Assembly: GCA_017311185.1 (NCBI GenBank)
Contig: JAESUZ010003374.1
Location: 221,623 to 285,622 of the forward strand
Length of the DNA stretch: 64,000 nt
Origin: Proteles cristata cristata
Lineage: Eukaryota > Chordata > Mammalia > Carnivora > Hyaenidae
Direction: 5' to 3'
Part shown: piece after piece, positions 23,342 through 34,840 of the stretch
Layout: each line of letters starts with the position of its first letter
Position numbering within the stretch: position 1 is the first letter of the stretch
The notes under the pieces: generated by a model
Seen by the model: the letters and a program-made list of their open reading frames with translations, nothing else
Told to the model about the DNA's origin: nothing
Databases searched by the model: none
Translations under genes and position numbers: made by a program

Positions 23342-23580
23342 GGGGGCGCCTGGGTGGCTTAGTCGGTTAAGCGTCCGACTTTAGCTTAGGTCATGATCTC
23401 GCGGTTCGTGGGTTCGAGCCCCGCGTCGGGCTCTGTGCTGACTGCCAGCTCAGAGCCTGGAGCCTATTCCAGAGTCTGTGTCTCCCTCCCTCTCTGACCC
23501 TCCCCTGCTCGCGCTGTTTCTCTCTCTCTCCTAGAAATAAATAAAAATATTTAAAAAATAAAAATAAAATATATTTTTTA
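23342..23580 (+). mobile_element. Young felid SINE
   Basis: Inserted in the tail of the previous SINE; AAAAATAAAATAT repeats on both sides. Confidence 0.94.
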
Positions 23581-24181
23581 AAAAGAATAAAATACCTAGG
23601 AACAAATTTAATGAAGGAGGTGAAAGACCTGTATGGTGAAAACTATAAGACAGTGATGAAGGACGCTGAAGACAAAGAAATGGAAAGATATTATCTGCTC
23701 ATGAATTGGAAAACATCTACATTCTCCAAAGCAATCTACAGATTCAATGCAATCCGTATCAAAATTCCAATGGCATTTCTCACAGAAATAGAATACATAT
23801 TCCTAAAATTTTAATGGAACACAAAAGACTCTGAATAACAAAAGCAATCGTGAGGCAAGAGAACAAAGCTGGAGTTATCACACTTCTTGCTTTCAAACTG
23901 TTATCAAAGTTATACAAAGTTAAAGTAATCAAAAAAAGTATGATATAGGCATAAAAACAAAGACGTGCATCAGTGGAACATGACAGAGAGCCCAGAAACA
24001 AACTTGCGCATTTTGGGTGAATTTATGACAATGGAATTAAGAACATACAATGGGGAAAGAACAATCTCTTCTATAAATGGTGTTGGGAAAACTGGACAGG
24101 CATGGGCAAAGGAATGAAACAGGACCACTATCTTATGCCATATAGAAAAAATTAACTAAAAGGATTAAAGACTGGAGTTTA

Positions 24182-24392
24182 GGGGACCCTGGGTGGCTCA
24201 CCTGGTTACTTGTCTGACTTTAGTTCAGATCATGATTTCCCAGTTCATGGGTTGGAGCCCCACATTGAGCTCTGTGCTGACAGCTCGGAGTCTGGAACCT
24301 TCTTCGGATTCTGTGTCTACCTCTGTCTCTGCCCCTCCCCCACTCACGCCGTCTCCGTCTCTCTCAAAAATAAATAAACATTAAAAAAAAAA
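24182..24392 (+). mobile_element. Carnivora SINE
   Basis: Complete, diverged head (GACCCTGGGTGGCTCACC). Confidence 0.9.
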
Positions 24393-24398
24393 GATTTA

Positions 24399-24605
24399 GG
24401 GGCGCCTGGGTGGCTCAGTTGGTTAAGCATCCGACTTTGGCTAAGGTCATGATCTCACGGTTCGTGGGTTTGAGCCCTGCATCGGGCTCTGTGCTGACAG
24501 CTCAGAGCCTGGAGCCTGCTTCAGATTCTGTATCTCCCTCTCTCTCTGACCCTCCCCTGCTCATGCTCTCTCTCTCTCTCTCAGAAATAAAAACATTAAA
24601 AAAAA
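24399..24605 (+). mobile_element. Carnivora SINE
   Basis: Directly follows the previous one; AAAGATTTA on both sides. Confidence 0.94.
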
Positions 24606-24609
24606 GATT

Positions 24610-25387
24610 TAAAAACAAGAGAGAGAAAATCAAAACCAGGCAAAATCAGTTCTAGTTTTGGAAAAGATGAAACAAGTGCAATTTATCTCATCTGTCCCAC
24701 CGAGTGAAGGAAGGTTTAAAGCTTGAACACAATGCCTGCAGCTGCTATTTGAGGAATCCAAAAAAATAAATAATTGCAGGTAGACTGATGAAAAACCTAA
24801 TTTCAAAGCACCACCAAACAGGCAGCAAATTTACCAGGTTTCTCCCTCTGGTATAACCTGGCCTGAATTCCATGCAGTTGAAAATCCCAAAGTAGGTATC
24901 AACAACAACAAACCTTATTCCCAAAGATGCCCTTAGACCTTGGCACAAACAGTAGGTAGGCAGGCTCTTAGTCTTCACTGAGAGAGAGAAATACCAGTTT
25001 TTGTTTTCTGCACTCATTTATACCCCAGCCTTCAAGAGATCTGAGGTAGCAGTGAGATACACCAAAGACCTTGAGAACTAAGTAGACCATAAGACAAATG
25101 ACCCTCTAGGTAGAACGGCTTCTAGGTGGAGACATAAATAAAACTGCATAGGTTGTGAAAGTTCACTTTGAAACCACAACCCACAGAATGCTGGTTGAAA
25201 CTGTTGAGCTGACCCAACGTGGTCAATTACCTGGTAAGAGAAAAATACCACATTCTCTATAGGATTTAAAGGCCCAGAGTGTCATAATATTAAAAATGTC
25301 CAGAATATAATCCCAAACTAATCAATGATATGAGCAACAGAGCTTGAGGTGCGTATGATAATAGTCTAGTATAAGTACATGAAAGGT
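24610..25387 (+). mobile_element. Probable ancient L1M 5' region
   Basis: It contains the phrase ATATTAAAAATGTCCAGAAT and surrounding text typical of L1M 5' leaders. It is highly diverged and the boundaries are uncertain. Confidence 0.45.
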
Positions 25388-25487
25388 TTTTTTTTTTTTT
25401 TTAATTGTAATGTAAGTGCTTGACCTTGTGGATCGGTCTGGGCTTGCTCTTTGGTCTGTGCTTTGCTCTGCAAGAAAAGGAGATAAC
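25388..25487. other. Unassigned DNA after poly(T)
   Basis: T18 run then GGATCGGTCTGGGCTTGCTC-type sequence I do not recognise; may be a small retrocopy fragment. Confidence 0.3.
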
Positions 25488-25560
25488 GGGGGCATCTGGG
25501 TGGCTGAGTGGGTTAAGCGTCTGACTTCAGCTCGAGTCACAATCTCACGGTTCATGAGAC
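25488..25560 (+). mobile_element. SINE head fragment
   Basis: GGGGGCATCTGGGTGGCTGA to TCACGGTTCATGAG only. Confidence 0.8.
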
Positions 25561-25577
25561 TTTAACAAGGTCTCTCC

Positions 25578-25619
25578 AATTTTGGATGCTTAACCAACAG
25601 AACCCACCCAGTGCCCCTC
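25578..25619 (-). mobile_element. SINE head fragment
   Basis: GATGCTTAACCAACAG to CCCACCCAGTGCCCC; head-facing partner of the previous fragment. Confidence 0.65.
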
Positions 25620-26802
25620 AATAATTCTTCTACACCCAGAAGAGAAATAGGGGTTTCAGGGCAAACAGTGCCTCCAAAATTGGAGAGAATGACAAGCAAT
25701 TGCAGAGTCACAACACTCTAGATAGAAACCAATGACCACAAACTGCTGTGGCAACAAGTGCCAAGATAAAGAAAACTGAATTGTAATGGACAAATTGGTG
25801 GAGGCCAGTAAGGGCGAGTCCGACAGGTAAAGCTTCCGGGGAACCCAGTTACCGACGCTGCTACCCACATCAGCATTTGTGGATTTTACCTGTCGTAGCT
25901 CAAGCAGCTTCTCACCAGGGATATTGGAGGAAAAATCCCTCAAACCTCTGGAAGGTAAAAGGAGTCATGTTGGAAAACGCCAGAGCATCCTAATCTTCTT
26001 AACAAGGTTCTCCCTCCTGAGAATCTATTTAACCAGAGTCTGACCTGCTGGGGGTTTATGGGAGCCAAATTCACCTGCAGGAAGAGAAATACACAACTCC
26101 ACCCCAGATAGCCTCCACGTGGGGAAGGGAAGCCCCTCCAGCCAACTCTAGCAATCCCATTCCACCAAAGAGGGAGAAAAGCAGGACCACGTGTGAAATT
26201 CACAATTCAGAGGCAAAACGTCATTAAAGAATGAGATCTACTCATAGGTCTTTACAATGCTTCCCTTACCACCAAACGTTACCATCGTCACATAGCTAAA
26301 GTCTTATTTATGGCAGTTTTGTCTGCCTAGTTGTTTATAATCAACTATGAAAAAAATATATAAAACACACTAAAAGGGAAAAATACATTTCGAAGGGATG
26401 GTACAAACATTAGAACTAGAGTCAGCGATGGCAGGAGTGTTGGAATGATCAAAGTGGGAATTTAAAACAACTGTTACTAAGATGCAATGATCTCTGATGG
26501 ATAAACTAGACAGAATGTGGAAACAGATGGGGAATATTTACAAAATCCACAAATACTAAATTATAAGAACTGATGAGTTTTGACCCTAATTTTGAAATAG
26601 AAAAATTTCTGTAAAAACACAACTTGCCCAAACTGACTTAAGATGAAATTGGAAACCTTAGCAGCCCTCAGAAACATAAAACTATCTGGTGCTTGCTTTA
26701 AAACCATCCCAAGAAAACAAAATGCATTAACTGGGGACAACTACTCCAGATGTAGATAATGTAGCCAGTGAATTTTCCCTTTTATAAAAGAAACCATCTT
26801 AT
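25620..26802 (+). mobile_element. Probable ancient L1M 5' region (continued)
   Basis: It contains ACACAACTCCACCCCAGATA, GGAAGCCCCTCCAGCCA, and then AGAACTAGAGTCAGCGATGG and ATTTAAAACAACTGTTA. These are in the order expected of an old L1 leader running into ORF1. No gene is seen. Confidence 0.5.
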
Positions 26803-26819
26803 CATATGGAAATACTTTT

Positions 26820-27025
26820 TTAAAAATGTTTTATTTCTAGGAGAGAGAGAGAGACAGCGTGAGCAGAGGAGGGTCAAAGAGAGAGGGAGTCACAGACTGA
26901 AACAGGCTCCAGGCTCTGAGCTGGCAGTCAGCACAGAGCCCGACGCGGGGCTCGAACCCACTAACTGTGAGAGCATGACCTAAGTGAAAGTCAGACGGTA
27001 ACCGACTAAACCACCCAGGCACCCC
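26820..27025 (-). mobile_element. Young felid SINE with 17-bp TSD
   Basis: CATATGGAAATACTTTT at 26803-26819 and 27026-27042 is perfect. Confidence 0.96.
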
Positions 27026-27063
27026 CATATGGAAATACTTTTAAAGTTTATAAAAAGGGGGAG

Positions 27064-27167
27064 GGCACCTGGCTGGCTGTCAGATCACGTGACACTTGAT
27101 CTCCAGTCGTGAGTTCGAGCCCCATGTTGGGAATAGAGATTACTTAAAATAAATTAATACAAATTTT
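27064..27167 (+). mobile_element. Short-form Carnivora SINE
   Basis: GTGACACTTGATCTCC and AATAGAGATTACTT form; AAAAAGGGGGAGGG on both sides. Confidence 0.85.
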
Positions 27168-27179
27168 AAAAGGGGGAGG

Positions 27180-27797
27180 GGATCCTACACTGTTGGTGGG
27201 AATGTAAACTGGTACAGCCCCTCTGGAAAACAGTGTGGAGGTTCCTCAGGAAACTAACAATAGAACTCCCCTATAACCCAGCAATAGCACTGCTAGGAAT
27301 TTATCCAAGGGATACAGAAATGCTGATGCATAGGAGCACATGGACCCCAATGTTCTGAGCAGCACTCTCCACAATAGCTAAAACATGGAAAGAGCCTAAG
27401 TGTCCATCAACAGATGAATGGATCAAGAAGATGTAGTTTATCTATACCATGGAATACTACATGGCAATGAGAAACAATGAAATCTGGCCATGTGTAGCAA
27501 CATGGATGGACCTTGAGGGTGTTATGCTGAGCGAAATAAGTCAGGCAGAGAAGGACAAATGTCATATGTGTGCACGTATAGGAGGATTAGGAGGAACTTG
27601 ACGGAGAAGAAGGGGGGAAATGGTGGGGGAAAGGGAGAGAGGCAAACCATGAGAGACTCTTGAATGCTGACAAAAACTGAGGACTGATGGATGTGGGGGG
27701 GAGGAGGGATGGGCATGGAGGAGGACACTTGTGGGGATGAGCACTGAGTGTTATGTGGAAACTAATTTGACAATAAACTATTTGTAAAAAAAAAAAG
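27180..27797 (+). mobile_element. Young L1 3' end
   Basis: This is a 5'-truncated L1 starting in the last part of ORF2 (CTGTTGGTGGGAATG) and running through the G-rich 3' UTR to CAATAAACTATTTGT and poly(A). Flanking AAAAGGGGGAGGG-like copies at 27167-27180 and 27787-27800 look like its TSD. Confidence 0.88.
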
Positions 27798-27933
27798 GGG
27801 GGGAACACTCCTATGTTCACATAAAAAACAGATGGAGTAAGAAAGAATATTACATGCTAATGTTAATCAAACATACTTCTACAAAAATCTCGAAAATACC
27901 AGTACACAGAGTACATTCATAAAAGTTTTAAAT

Positions 27934-28180
27934 ATGGGACATCTAGGTAGCTCAGTCGTTAAGCATCTGACTTTGGCTCAAGTTATGATCTCACAGTTCA
28001 TGGGTTCAAGCCCTGCACCAGGCTCTGTGCTGACCTTGGACCTCAGAGCCCAGTTCCTGCTTTGGAGTCTATGTCTCCCTCTCTCTCTGCCCCTCTCCAA
28101 CTTGCTTGGTGAGCACACACTCTGTCACACACATTCTCTCTCTCTTTCACAAAAATAAACATTAAACATTTTAAATAAAG
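27934..28180 (+). mobile_element. Carnivora SINE
   Basis: Complete with a slightly expanded body. Confidence 0.9.
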
Positions 28181-28197
28181 AAAATTTAAAAATATAA

Positions 28198-28455
28198 TTT
28201 AAAAAAATTTTTAATGTTTATTTTTGAGAAAGAGAGAGACAGAGACAGAGAACAGTGGGGGGAGGGGCAGAGATAGAATGAGACACAGAATCCGAAGCAG
28301 GTTCCAGGCAATGAGATGTCAGCACAGAGCCCGATGTGGGGCTCAAACTCACGAACCGTGAGATCATGACCTGAATTCACGAACCATGAGATCACGACCT
28401 GAGTCCCTGAGCCCAATTCGGTCACTTAAACCGACTGAGCCACCCAGGTGCCCCT
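28198..28455 (-). mobile_element. Carnivora SINE with internal duplication
   Basis: The ACGAACCRTGAGATCAYGAC block occurs twice (about 28352 and 28379). Confidence 0.92.
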
Positions 28456-28473
28456 AAAAATATAATTCTTTAC

Positions 28474-28697
28474 TGGCGCCTGGGTGGCTCATTTTCTGAG
28501 TGACCAGTTCTTGGTTTCACCTCAGGTCATGATCTCACAGTTCATGAGTTCAGGCCCCGAGTTGGGGCAGAACCTGGTTGGGATTCTCTCCCTCCATCTC
28601 TCTGCTCTTCCTTCACTCATGCAAGCTCTCTCTCTCTCTCTCTCACTCTTTGTCTCTCACTTTTTTTCTCTCAAAATAAATAAACTTTTAAAAAATG
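28474..28697 (+). mobile_element. Carnivora SINE, rearranged head
   Basis: GGCGCCTGGGTGGCTCAT then divergent; body and tail normal. Confidence 0.88.
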
Positions 28698-28719
28698 CAA
28701 TTCTTTATGTCCAAGTTGC

Positions 28720-29141
28720 GTTTTCCTAGAATTACAAGGTTGCTATAACATTGGAAATTCAATCAATTCACCACATTTATTTTTTGAAGAGTCCTTTTAC
28801 TCATTTATTCATTCAAATACTGGGTATCACAGGGAGGTAGAGTTTGAAGGACTTGAACTCGATCAGGGAGCAAATTTCTTTAGTTTAGAGGAATCAGAGG
28901 AATGCACAAAATAAACTCAGTGGTCATTCACGAGAAAGCCCCCCTAAGCTATGAAAGATAACATTTATAACAACAATAAGGCAAATGGTAACGATGGAAT
29001 ATTTAGCCCACTGATATGCACAACAAGTATGCTGATTTAGTGACTTCTAGTCATTATTTTTCTGAAGATTTTATTTAGTCAGACAAGAAAAAATAAAAAT
29101 GATCTAAGGATTGAAATGGAAAAATAAAACTGTCATTATTT
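28720..29141 (+). mobile_element. Old L1 ORF2 RT fragment (left part)
   Basis: It carries ACAAGGTTGCTATAACATTG with TCACCACAT, and then the AATAAAACTGTCATTATTT segment just before the catalytic RT motif. A younger L1 plus a SINE split it from 30773 onward. Confidence 0.65.
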
Positions 29142-29156
29142 AAAATGATGTAATTG

Positions 29157-30527
29157 GGAAAATAGACACATAGACCAATGGAACAGAATTGAGAACTCAG
29201 AAGTGGACCCAAAAGTATAGAGCCAACTAATCTTTGACAAAGCAGGAAAGAATATCCAATGGAAAAAAGACAGCCTTTTTAACAGATGGTGTTGGGATAA
29301 TTGGACAGCAACATGCAGAAGAATGAAACTAGATCATTTTCTCACACCATGCACAAAAATAAACTCAAAATGGATAAAGGACCTGAACGTGAGACAGGAA
29401 ACTATCAACACCCTACAGGAGAAAGCAGGAAACAACCTCCTTGACCTCCACCGCAGCAACTTCTTACTTGACACATCCCCAAAAGCAAGGGAGTCAAGAG
29501 CAAAAATAAACTGTTGGGACCTCCTCAAGATTAAAAGCTTCTGCACAGCCAAGGAAACAACCCAGAAAATTAATAGGCAACCAACGGAATGGGAAAAGAT
29601 AGTTGCAAATGACATATCAGATAAAGGGTTGATATCCAGAATCTACAAGGAACTCACCAAACTACACACCCGAAAAACAAACAACCCAGTGAAGAAATGG
29701 GCAGAAGATATGAACAGACACTTCTCCAAAGAGGACATCCAGATGGCCAGCAGACACATGAAACGATGCTCAGCATCGCTCCTCATCAGGGAAATACAAA
29801 TCAAAACCACACTGAGATACCACCTCACGCCAGTCAGAGTGGCTAAAATGAGCCAATCAGGGAACTCTAGATGCTGGCGAGGATGTGGAGAAACGGGCAC
29901 CCTCCTGCACTGTTGGTGGGAATGTAAACTGGTACAGCCCCTCTGGAAAACAGTGTGAAGGTTCCTCAGGAAACTAACAATAGAACTCCCCTATAACCCA
30001 GCAATAGCACTGCTAGGAATTTACCCAAGGGATACAGAAATGTTGATGCATAGGAGCACATGTACCCCAATGTTCATAGCAGCACTCTCCACAATAGCTA
30101 AAACCTGGAAAGAGCCTAAGTGCCCATCAACAGATGAATGGATCAAGAAGATGTGGTTTATCTATACCATGGAATACTACATGGCAATGAGAAAAAATGA
30201 AATCTGGCCATGTGGATGGACCTTGAGGGTGTTATGCTGAGCGAAATAAGTCAGGCAGAGAAGGACAAATATCGTATGTTTGCATGTATAGGAGGATTAG
30301 GAGGAACTTGACAGAGGAACAAGGGTGAGAAGAAGGGGGGAAATGGTGGGGGAGAGGGAGAGAGGCAAACCATGAGAGACTCTTGAATGCTGACAAAAAC
30401 TGAGGACTGATGGATGTCGGGGGGAGGGAGGGATGGGCATGGAGGAGGGCACTTGTGGGGATGAGCACTGAGTGTTATGTGGAAACCAATTTGACAATAA
30501 ACTATTTGTAAAAAAAAAAATGAAAAA
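29157..30527 (+). mobile_element. Young 5'-truncated L1 with long open ORF2 tail
   Basis: This element starts within ORF2 (just before the tract reading DRPMEQN-type residues) and ends at the CAATAAACTATTTGT poly(A). A 211-codon ORF2 segment (29323-29958) is uninterrupted and carries the cysteine-rich C-terminal motif of L1 ORF2 ([19 protein letters not shown]). It ends where a TGG codon has become TGA at 29956-29958; the copies at 27180 and 40380 keep TGG there. A 15-bp TSD (29142-29156 and 30528-30542, one mismatch) brackets it. It interrupts an older L1. Confidence 0.9.
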
Positions 30528-30542
30528 AAAATGATGCAATTG

Positions 30543-30759
30543 GGGTGCCTGAGTGGCTCAGTTGGTTGAGCGTCTGACTTTGGCTCAGGTCATGATCTCA
30601 TGGTTAGCGGGTTCAAGCCCCGCGACAGGCTCTGTGCCGACAGCCAGCTCAGAGCCTGGAGACTGTTTCAGATACTGTGTCTCCCTCTCTCTCTGACCCT
30701 CCCCTGCTCACGCTGTCTCCCACTCTCTCAGAAATAAATAAAACATTAAAAAAAATTTT
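30543..30759 (+). mobile_element. Carnivora SINE with 13-bp TSD
   Basis: AATGATGCAATTG at 30530-30542 and 30760-30772; inserted at the same target as the L1 before it. Confidence 0.95.
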
Positions 30760-30772
30760 AATGATGCAATTG

Positions 30773-31480
30773 CCTATGTGGGAAACCCAAATGAATACAT
30801 AAAAGTAAGAATTTTAAAGAAAATTTAGCAAGGCTGCTGGATATTTCAATATATAAAGACCACCTGCATTTTGTATATTCACAATCAGAAAATCTAAATT
30901 AAAATGTACAAAATACCTGTGTGATAAAATTATAGTAAGAAAATTTTAAATGCTTAAGAATAGATCTAAAGCAATGCAGAGCTTTTCTTGGGGGAAAATT
31001 ATAAAATATTGAACCCCTTTGAAGAAAACTTAAATGGAGAGAATCATCTTGGTCTTGGATTGGAAAGTCCAATACAAAAAATACTTCAATTCTTGGGCAC
31101 CTGGGTGGCTCAGTCAGTTGAGCACCTAACTTTTGATGTTGGCTTAGGTCATGATCCCCGGGGATGTGGGATCAAGCCCCAAGTCAGGCTCTGCATTGTG
31201 CATGGAGCCGGCTTAAGATTCCCTCACTCTACCTCTGCCCCTCTCTCTGCCTTGCGTTGTCTCCCTCTCTCTCTCTCTAAAATAAAATTTTTAAAAATTA
31301 ATTAAAAGAAACGACTACAATTCTAGAAATGATTTAGATTCAGCAAATGTCAAATTAAAAGCAACCAAATATTCTTGGAGAACTAAACAAACAAACAAAA
31401 CTGATACAAAAATATAAATGATCTTCCACAACTTATATAGAACTGTACAATGCAAGGAAGATTGTCTCTCTCAATTAAAC
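30773..31480 (+). mobile_element. Old L1 ORF2 RT fragment (right part)
   Basis: It continues the element left at 29141 (CTATGTGGGAAACCCAAATG) and is itself split by a SINE at 31094-31305. It degrades near 31480. Confidence 0.6.
31094..31305 (+). mobile_element. Carnivora SINE
   Basis: Complete copy of an older subfamily (TAACTTTTGATGTTGGC). Confidence 0.9.
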
Positions 31481-31552
31481 TGGCTATCTTTGATCCATCA
31501 GGGACATAAAAGTTTTAACGAATGTCCTTTTGAAGAGCCTCAAATTGTGGAT

Positions 31553-31749
31553 TTTTTTAATGTTTATTTTTGAGAGAGAGAGAGAGCATGCAAACTGAGG
31601 AGTGGCAGAGAGAGAGGGAGACAGACGATCTGAAGCAGGCTCTGTGCTGACAGCAGAGAGCCTGATGCGGGGCTCAAACCCATGAACCATGAGACCATGC
31701 CCTGAGCTGCAGTTGAAGTTTTAACCGACTGAGCCCCCCAGGCGCCCCA
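31553..31749 (-). mobile_element. Carnivora SINE
   Basis: Complete reverse copy ending CCCCCCAGGCGCCCC. Confidence 0.92.
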
Positions 31750-32619
31750 CCAAATTGTGTATTTTGAGAAATGAAATGTGTGCCTTGGCTACTATCATTA
31801 ATGGCAATAACGTCAAAGGAAATGAGGAGTGACCTGACAAGACTGTGTACTGTCGCCCCCAGTAACTGCACAGATATGTCATTTAGGTGTCTGTGAGGCA
31901 GGAGATTCCCCAGCGTTCTCGACCCTGAAGAGATCAGTTGTTAGGCGATGGCTCAATAGTTCATAATAAACATGAAGATGAGGCCACTTATTGGCCAGGG
32001 TGTCCAGAGCCAAGGCGACTGCCTGAAATCTGCCCAGGTGCCATGCTTCCCCCTTGCCTTTCCTGCAGCAACCCCAACACAGCTCTGACCTACGCCTTCC
32101 CCTCCCCCCTGTTTCTGCCTCCTGACCTGGTGCTTCCTGTGTGAGCCTGCATTCGCTGGTGCGCCCCCTTCTCTTGGGACTGTACGTGACAACTTCCGGT
32201 GGCATTAACCTATTTGTGTTATCATCCAGGCACCTTTATAATAAAGAGCCCAGCACAAATTGGCACAGCGTGAGTCAGTGTTTTGGATGGGAGCACGCCA
32301 TTGGACTGCTCTTGGCTCACCGTCTCCACCAAACAGCAAGTTCTGCCTTCGAGCAGTGCTGGCTCCTGGTGAACTTGCACTTTGACCTTTACCACCTTGC
32401 ACTGTGTCTGCACGTCTTTTCATGGTTTTCCAACCTAAACTATGGTAAGAGATTGACCCCAGACTGTGATTGGTGTATAAGAGGTCCCCAGTCAACAATT
32501 TAAAAGCTGCCAGGACATTAAAAGCTGTTGAGTGTTCCTTGGGAATTGTGACCCTTGGGAAACACTCATCCGTTTGACTTGCTGGGGAGGATGGGAAGCA
32601 CATATCAAATTTGAAATCA
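31750..32619. other. Unassigned, moderately GC-rich, LTR-like stretch
   Basis: It follows a SINE end. From about 31877 it has a C-rich middle (32050-32140) and AATAAA at about 32241, which would fit an eroded LTR. I cannot find paired ends or a TSD and do not recognise the family. Short open frames on both strands look like chance. Confidence 0.35.
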
Positions 32620-32825
32620 GGGGCACCTGGGTGTCTCAGTCAGTTAAGAGTCCGACTTCGGCTCAGGTCATGATCTCGCGGTTTTTTGGGTTCAAGCGCC
32701 GCATTGGGCTCTGTGCTAACAGCTCAGAGCCTGAAGTCGGCTTCAGATTCTGTGTCTCCCTCTCTCTCTGACCCTCCCCTGCTCACTCTCTCTCTCTCAG
32801 AAATAAATTTTTAAAAATTTTTTTC
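32620..32825 (+). mobile_element. Carnivora SINE
   Basis: Complete; GGGGCACCTGGGTGTCTCAG head. Confidence 0.93.
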
Positions 32826-32844
32826 TCAGAAATCTATTCCAGAA

Positions 32845-33110
32845 AGCCTTTGGCACAGGCTGTTCTCCAAAGTCAGCTTTTGAAAAGGTCCCCAGTGACT
32901 TTTATGGTTAAATCCCATCCTCATTTAACTCACCCAATCAGCATTTGGTATAGCTGAGCACGTCACTGCTTCTTGCTTTGGATTAATGGACACCAACCTT
33001 AATTCTATTCCTATTTCACGGGATACTACCTCTCAATTCATTTGCTACCTCCTCCCATGAGCCCAACTGCCAAAGTTAAGAGTCCCAGGGCTTGCCGATC
33101 CTCAGGTGAA
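32845..33110 (+). mobile_element. Probable L2 LINE fossil
   Basis: GAAAAGGTCCCCAGTGAC, then CATTTGCTACCTCCTCCC and GAGTCCCAGGGCT, follow the order of the L2 3' half. It is very diverged. Confidence 0.45.
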
Positions 33111-33879
33111 ATGATCTAACTTAATGGTTTTACGTGCCACCTACACACTGATGACTGAAACACTGATGACTGAGCCTAAGAAGCCTGGTCTTCCCATGTA
33201 TCAAGAAGTCTACACACAGCAGTCCAACGGCTGGGCAATGGCACCATGAGGGGGAGGCTCTTGTGTTTTTCGGCCACACGTTATCTGTCGCGTTTGTCCT
33301 TATAGTACACGACATGTCATCTAAACTCCAGAAATGCACCTGATTTCCAGAAAGGAAGGAGAAAGAATGGAGGGCAATCACCGAAGAGAAAAAGCCATTG
33401 GAGATTGTCTCCTTTTTAGCAGCTTTCCCAGAATCCACACTGATGACTGCTGCCTACTTCACACTAGCCAGGGCTATGGAATAAGTCTTCCCATAAAGCC
33501 AAGGAAACCTGAGAAGTGGGAAAATTTTTTTAACCATGTGTCTGGAGATAATCTGGATTCTATTTATAACGGACCAAAGGACAAGGAATATTGGGATGAC
33601 TAGATACTACTTGCCATAGAAACTCAAAGAGGATTTTCCTATAAATAACCAAATAAGGAAATATATAAAGGACCCATTTTATAACCACTTGCAAAGACAT
33701 TAGAAAGCAGTACCTAAAACATTCACAAAATGCTTTTACATTGCCAAATAAACTTTCAAATATCTTATAATTCACTGAAGACATATACATAGGGAAGTCT
33801 TTAGAGGTGGACCATAATGAAAACATCATTATACGAAATGAGTATGATTTTGCAGAAATTCTCTGGAGTGTCTTTATTT
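33111..33879. other. Unassigned DNA
   Basis: It contains an 89-codon plus-strand and a 102-codon minus-strand open frame, neither with a recognisable domain. It may continue the L2 fossil. No gene can be supported. Confidence 0.35.
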
Positions 33880-34372
33880 TTTTTAAAAATTTTTCCCACT
33901 TATTTTATTTTTTTTTTACAAATAGTTTATTGTCAAATTAGTTTCCACATAACACTCAGTGCTCATCCCCATAAGTGTCTTAAGTGTCCTCCTCTATGCC
34001 CATCCCCCCTCCCCCCCACATCCATCAGTCCTCAGTTTTGTCAGCATTCAAGAGTCTCTCATGGTTTGCCTCTCTCCCTTTCCCCCACCATTTCCCCCCT
34101 TCTTCTCCCCCTTGTTCCTCCGTCAAGTTCCTCCTAATCCTCCTATACGTGCAAACATATGATATTTGTCCTTCTCTGCCTGACTTATTTCGCTCAGCAT
34201 AACACCCTCAAGGTCCATCCATGTTACTACACATGGCCAGATTTCATTGTTTCTCATTGCCATGTAGTATTCCATGGTATAGATAAACCACATCTTCTTG
34301 ATCCATTCGTGCGTTGATGGACACTTAGGCTCTTTCCATGTTTTAGCTATTGTTGAGAGTGCTGCTATGAAC
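33880..34372 (-). mobile_element. Young L1 3' end, antisense
   Basis: Poly(T), 3' UTR and ORF2 C-terminus in reverse. It is directly followed by a minus-strand SINE. CTGGAGTGT lies both before the L1 (33870) and after the SINE (34593), so the pair sits within one duplicated target. Confidence 0.85.
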
Positions 34373-34592
34373 TCTTTATTTTTTTAATGTTTATTTTTTG
34401 AGAGAGGAAGAGAGAGAGCATGCATGACTGCAGGGGAGGGGTAGAGCCAGCCAGCCAGACAGACAGACAGAAGATCAGAAGCTGACTCCACACTATCAGC
34501 ACAGAGCCCGACGTGGGGCTCGAACTCACGAACCATGAGACTGTGACCTGAGCCAAAGTAGATGCTTAACCCACTGAGCCACCCCAGGACCC
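34373..34592 (-). mobile_element. Carnivora SINE
   Basis: Complete reverse copy with an (AGCC/AGAC)n stretch at 34446-34470; abuts an antisense L1. Confidence 0.9.
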
Positions 34593-34624
34593 CTGGAGTG
34601 TATTTAAAAGCAACTAACACTTTT

Positions 34625-34840
34625 GGGGCGCCTGGGTGGCTGTTGGTTAAGCGTCCGACTTTGGCTCAGGTCATGATCTCACAGTTCATGAGTTTGAGCC
34701 CTGCTTCGGGCTCTGTACTGACAGCTCAGAGCCTGGAGCCTGCTTCAGATTCTTTGTCTCCCTCTCCCTCTGCCCATCTCTGGCTGGCCCACTCCCTCTC
34801 AAAAATAAATAAACATTAAAAAATAAAAATTATTTTAAAA
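34625..34840 (+). mobile_element. Carnivora SINE
   Basis: Complete, with CAA(C/G)TAACAC on both sides. Confidence 0.92.

Larger units (their letters stand above)
22698..24181 (+). mobile_element. L1 ORF2 reverse transcriptase to C-part (split by SINEs)
   Basis: The catalytic LFADDMI is readable near 23040. The thumb segment (KDLYGENYK, NAIRIKIPMAF; 23611-23814) and the WCWENW-like region near 24085 follow. SINEs lie at 23238-23580. Confidence 0.82.
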
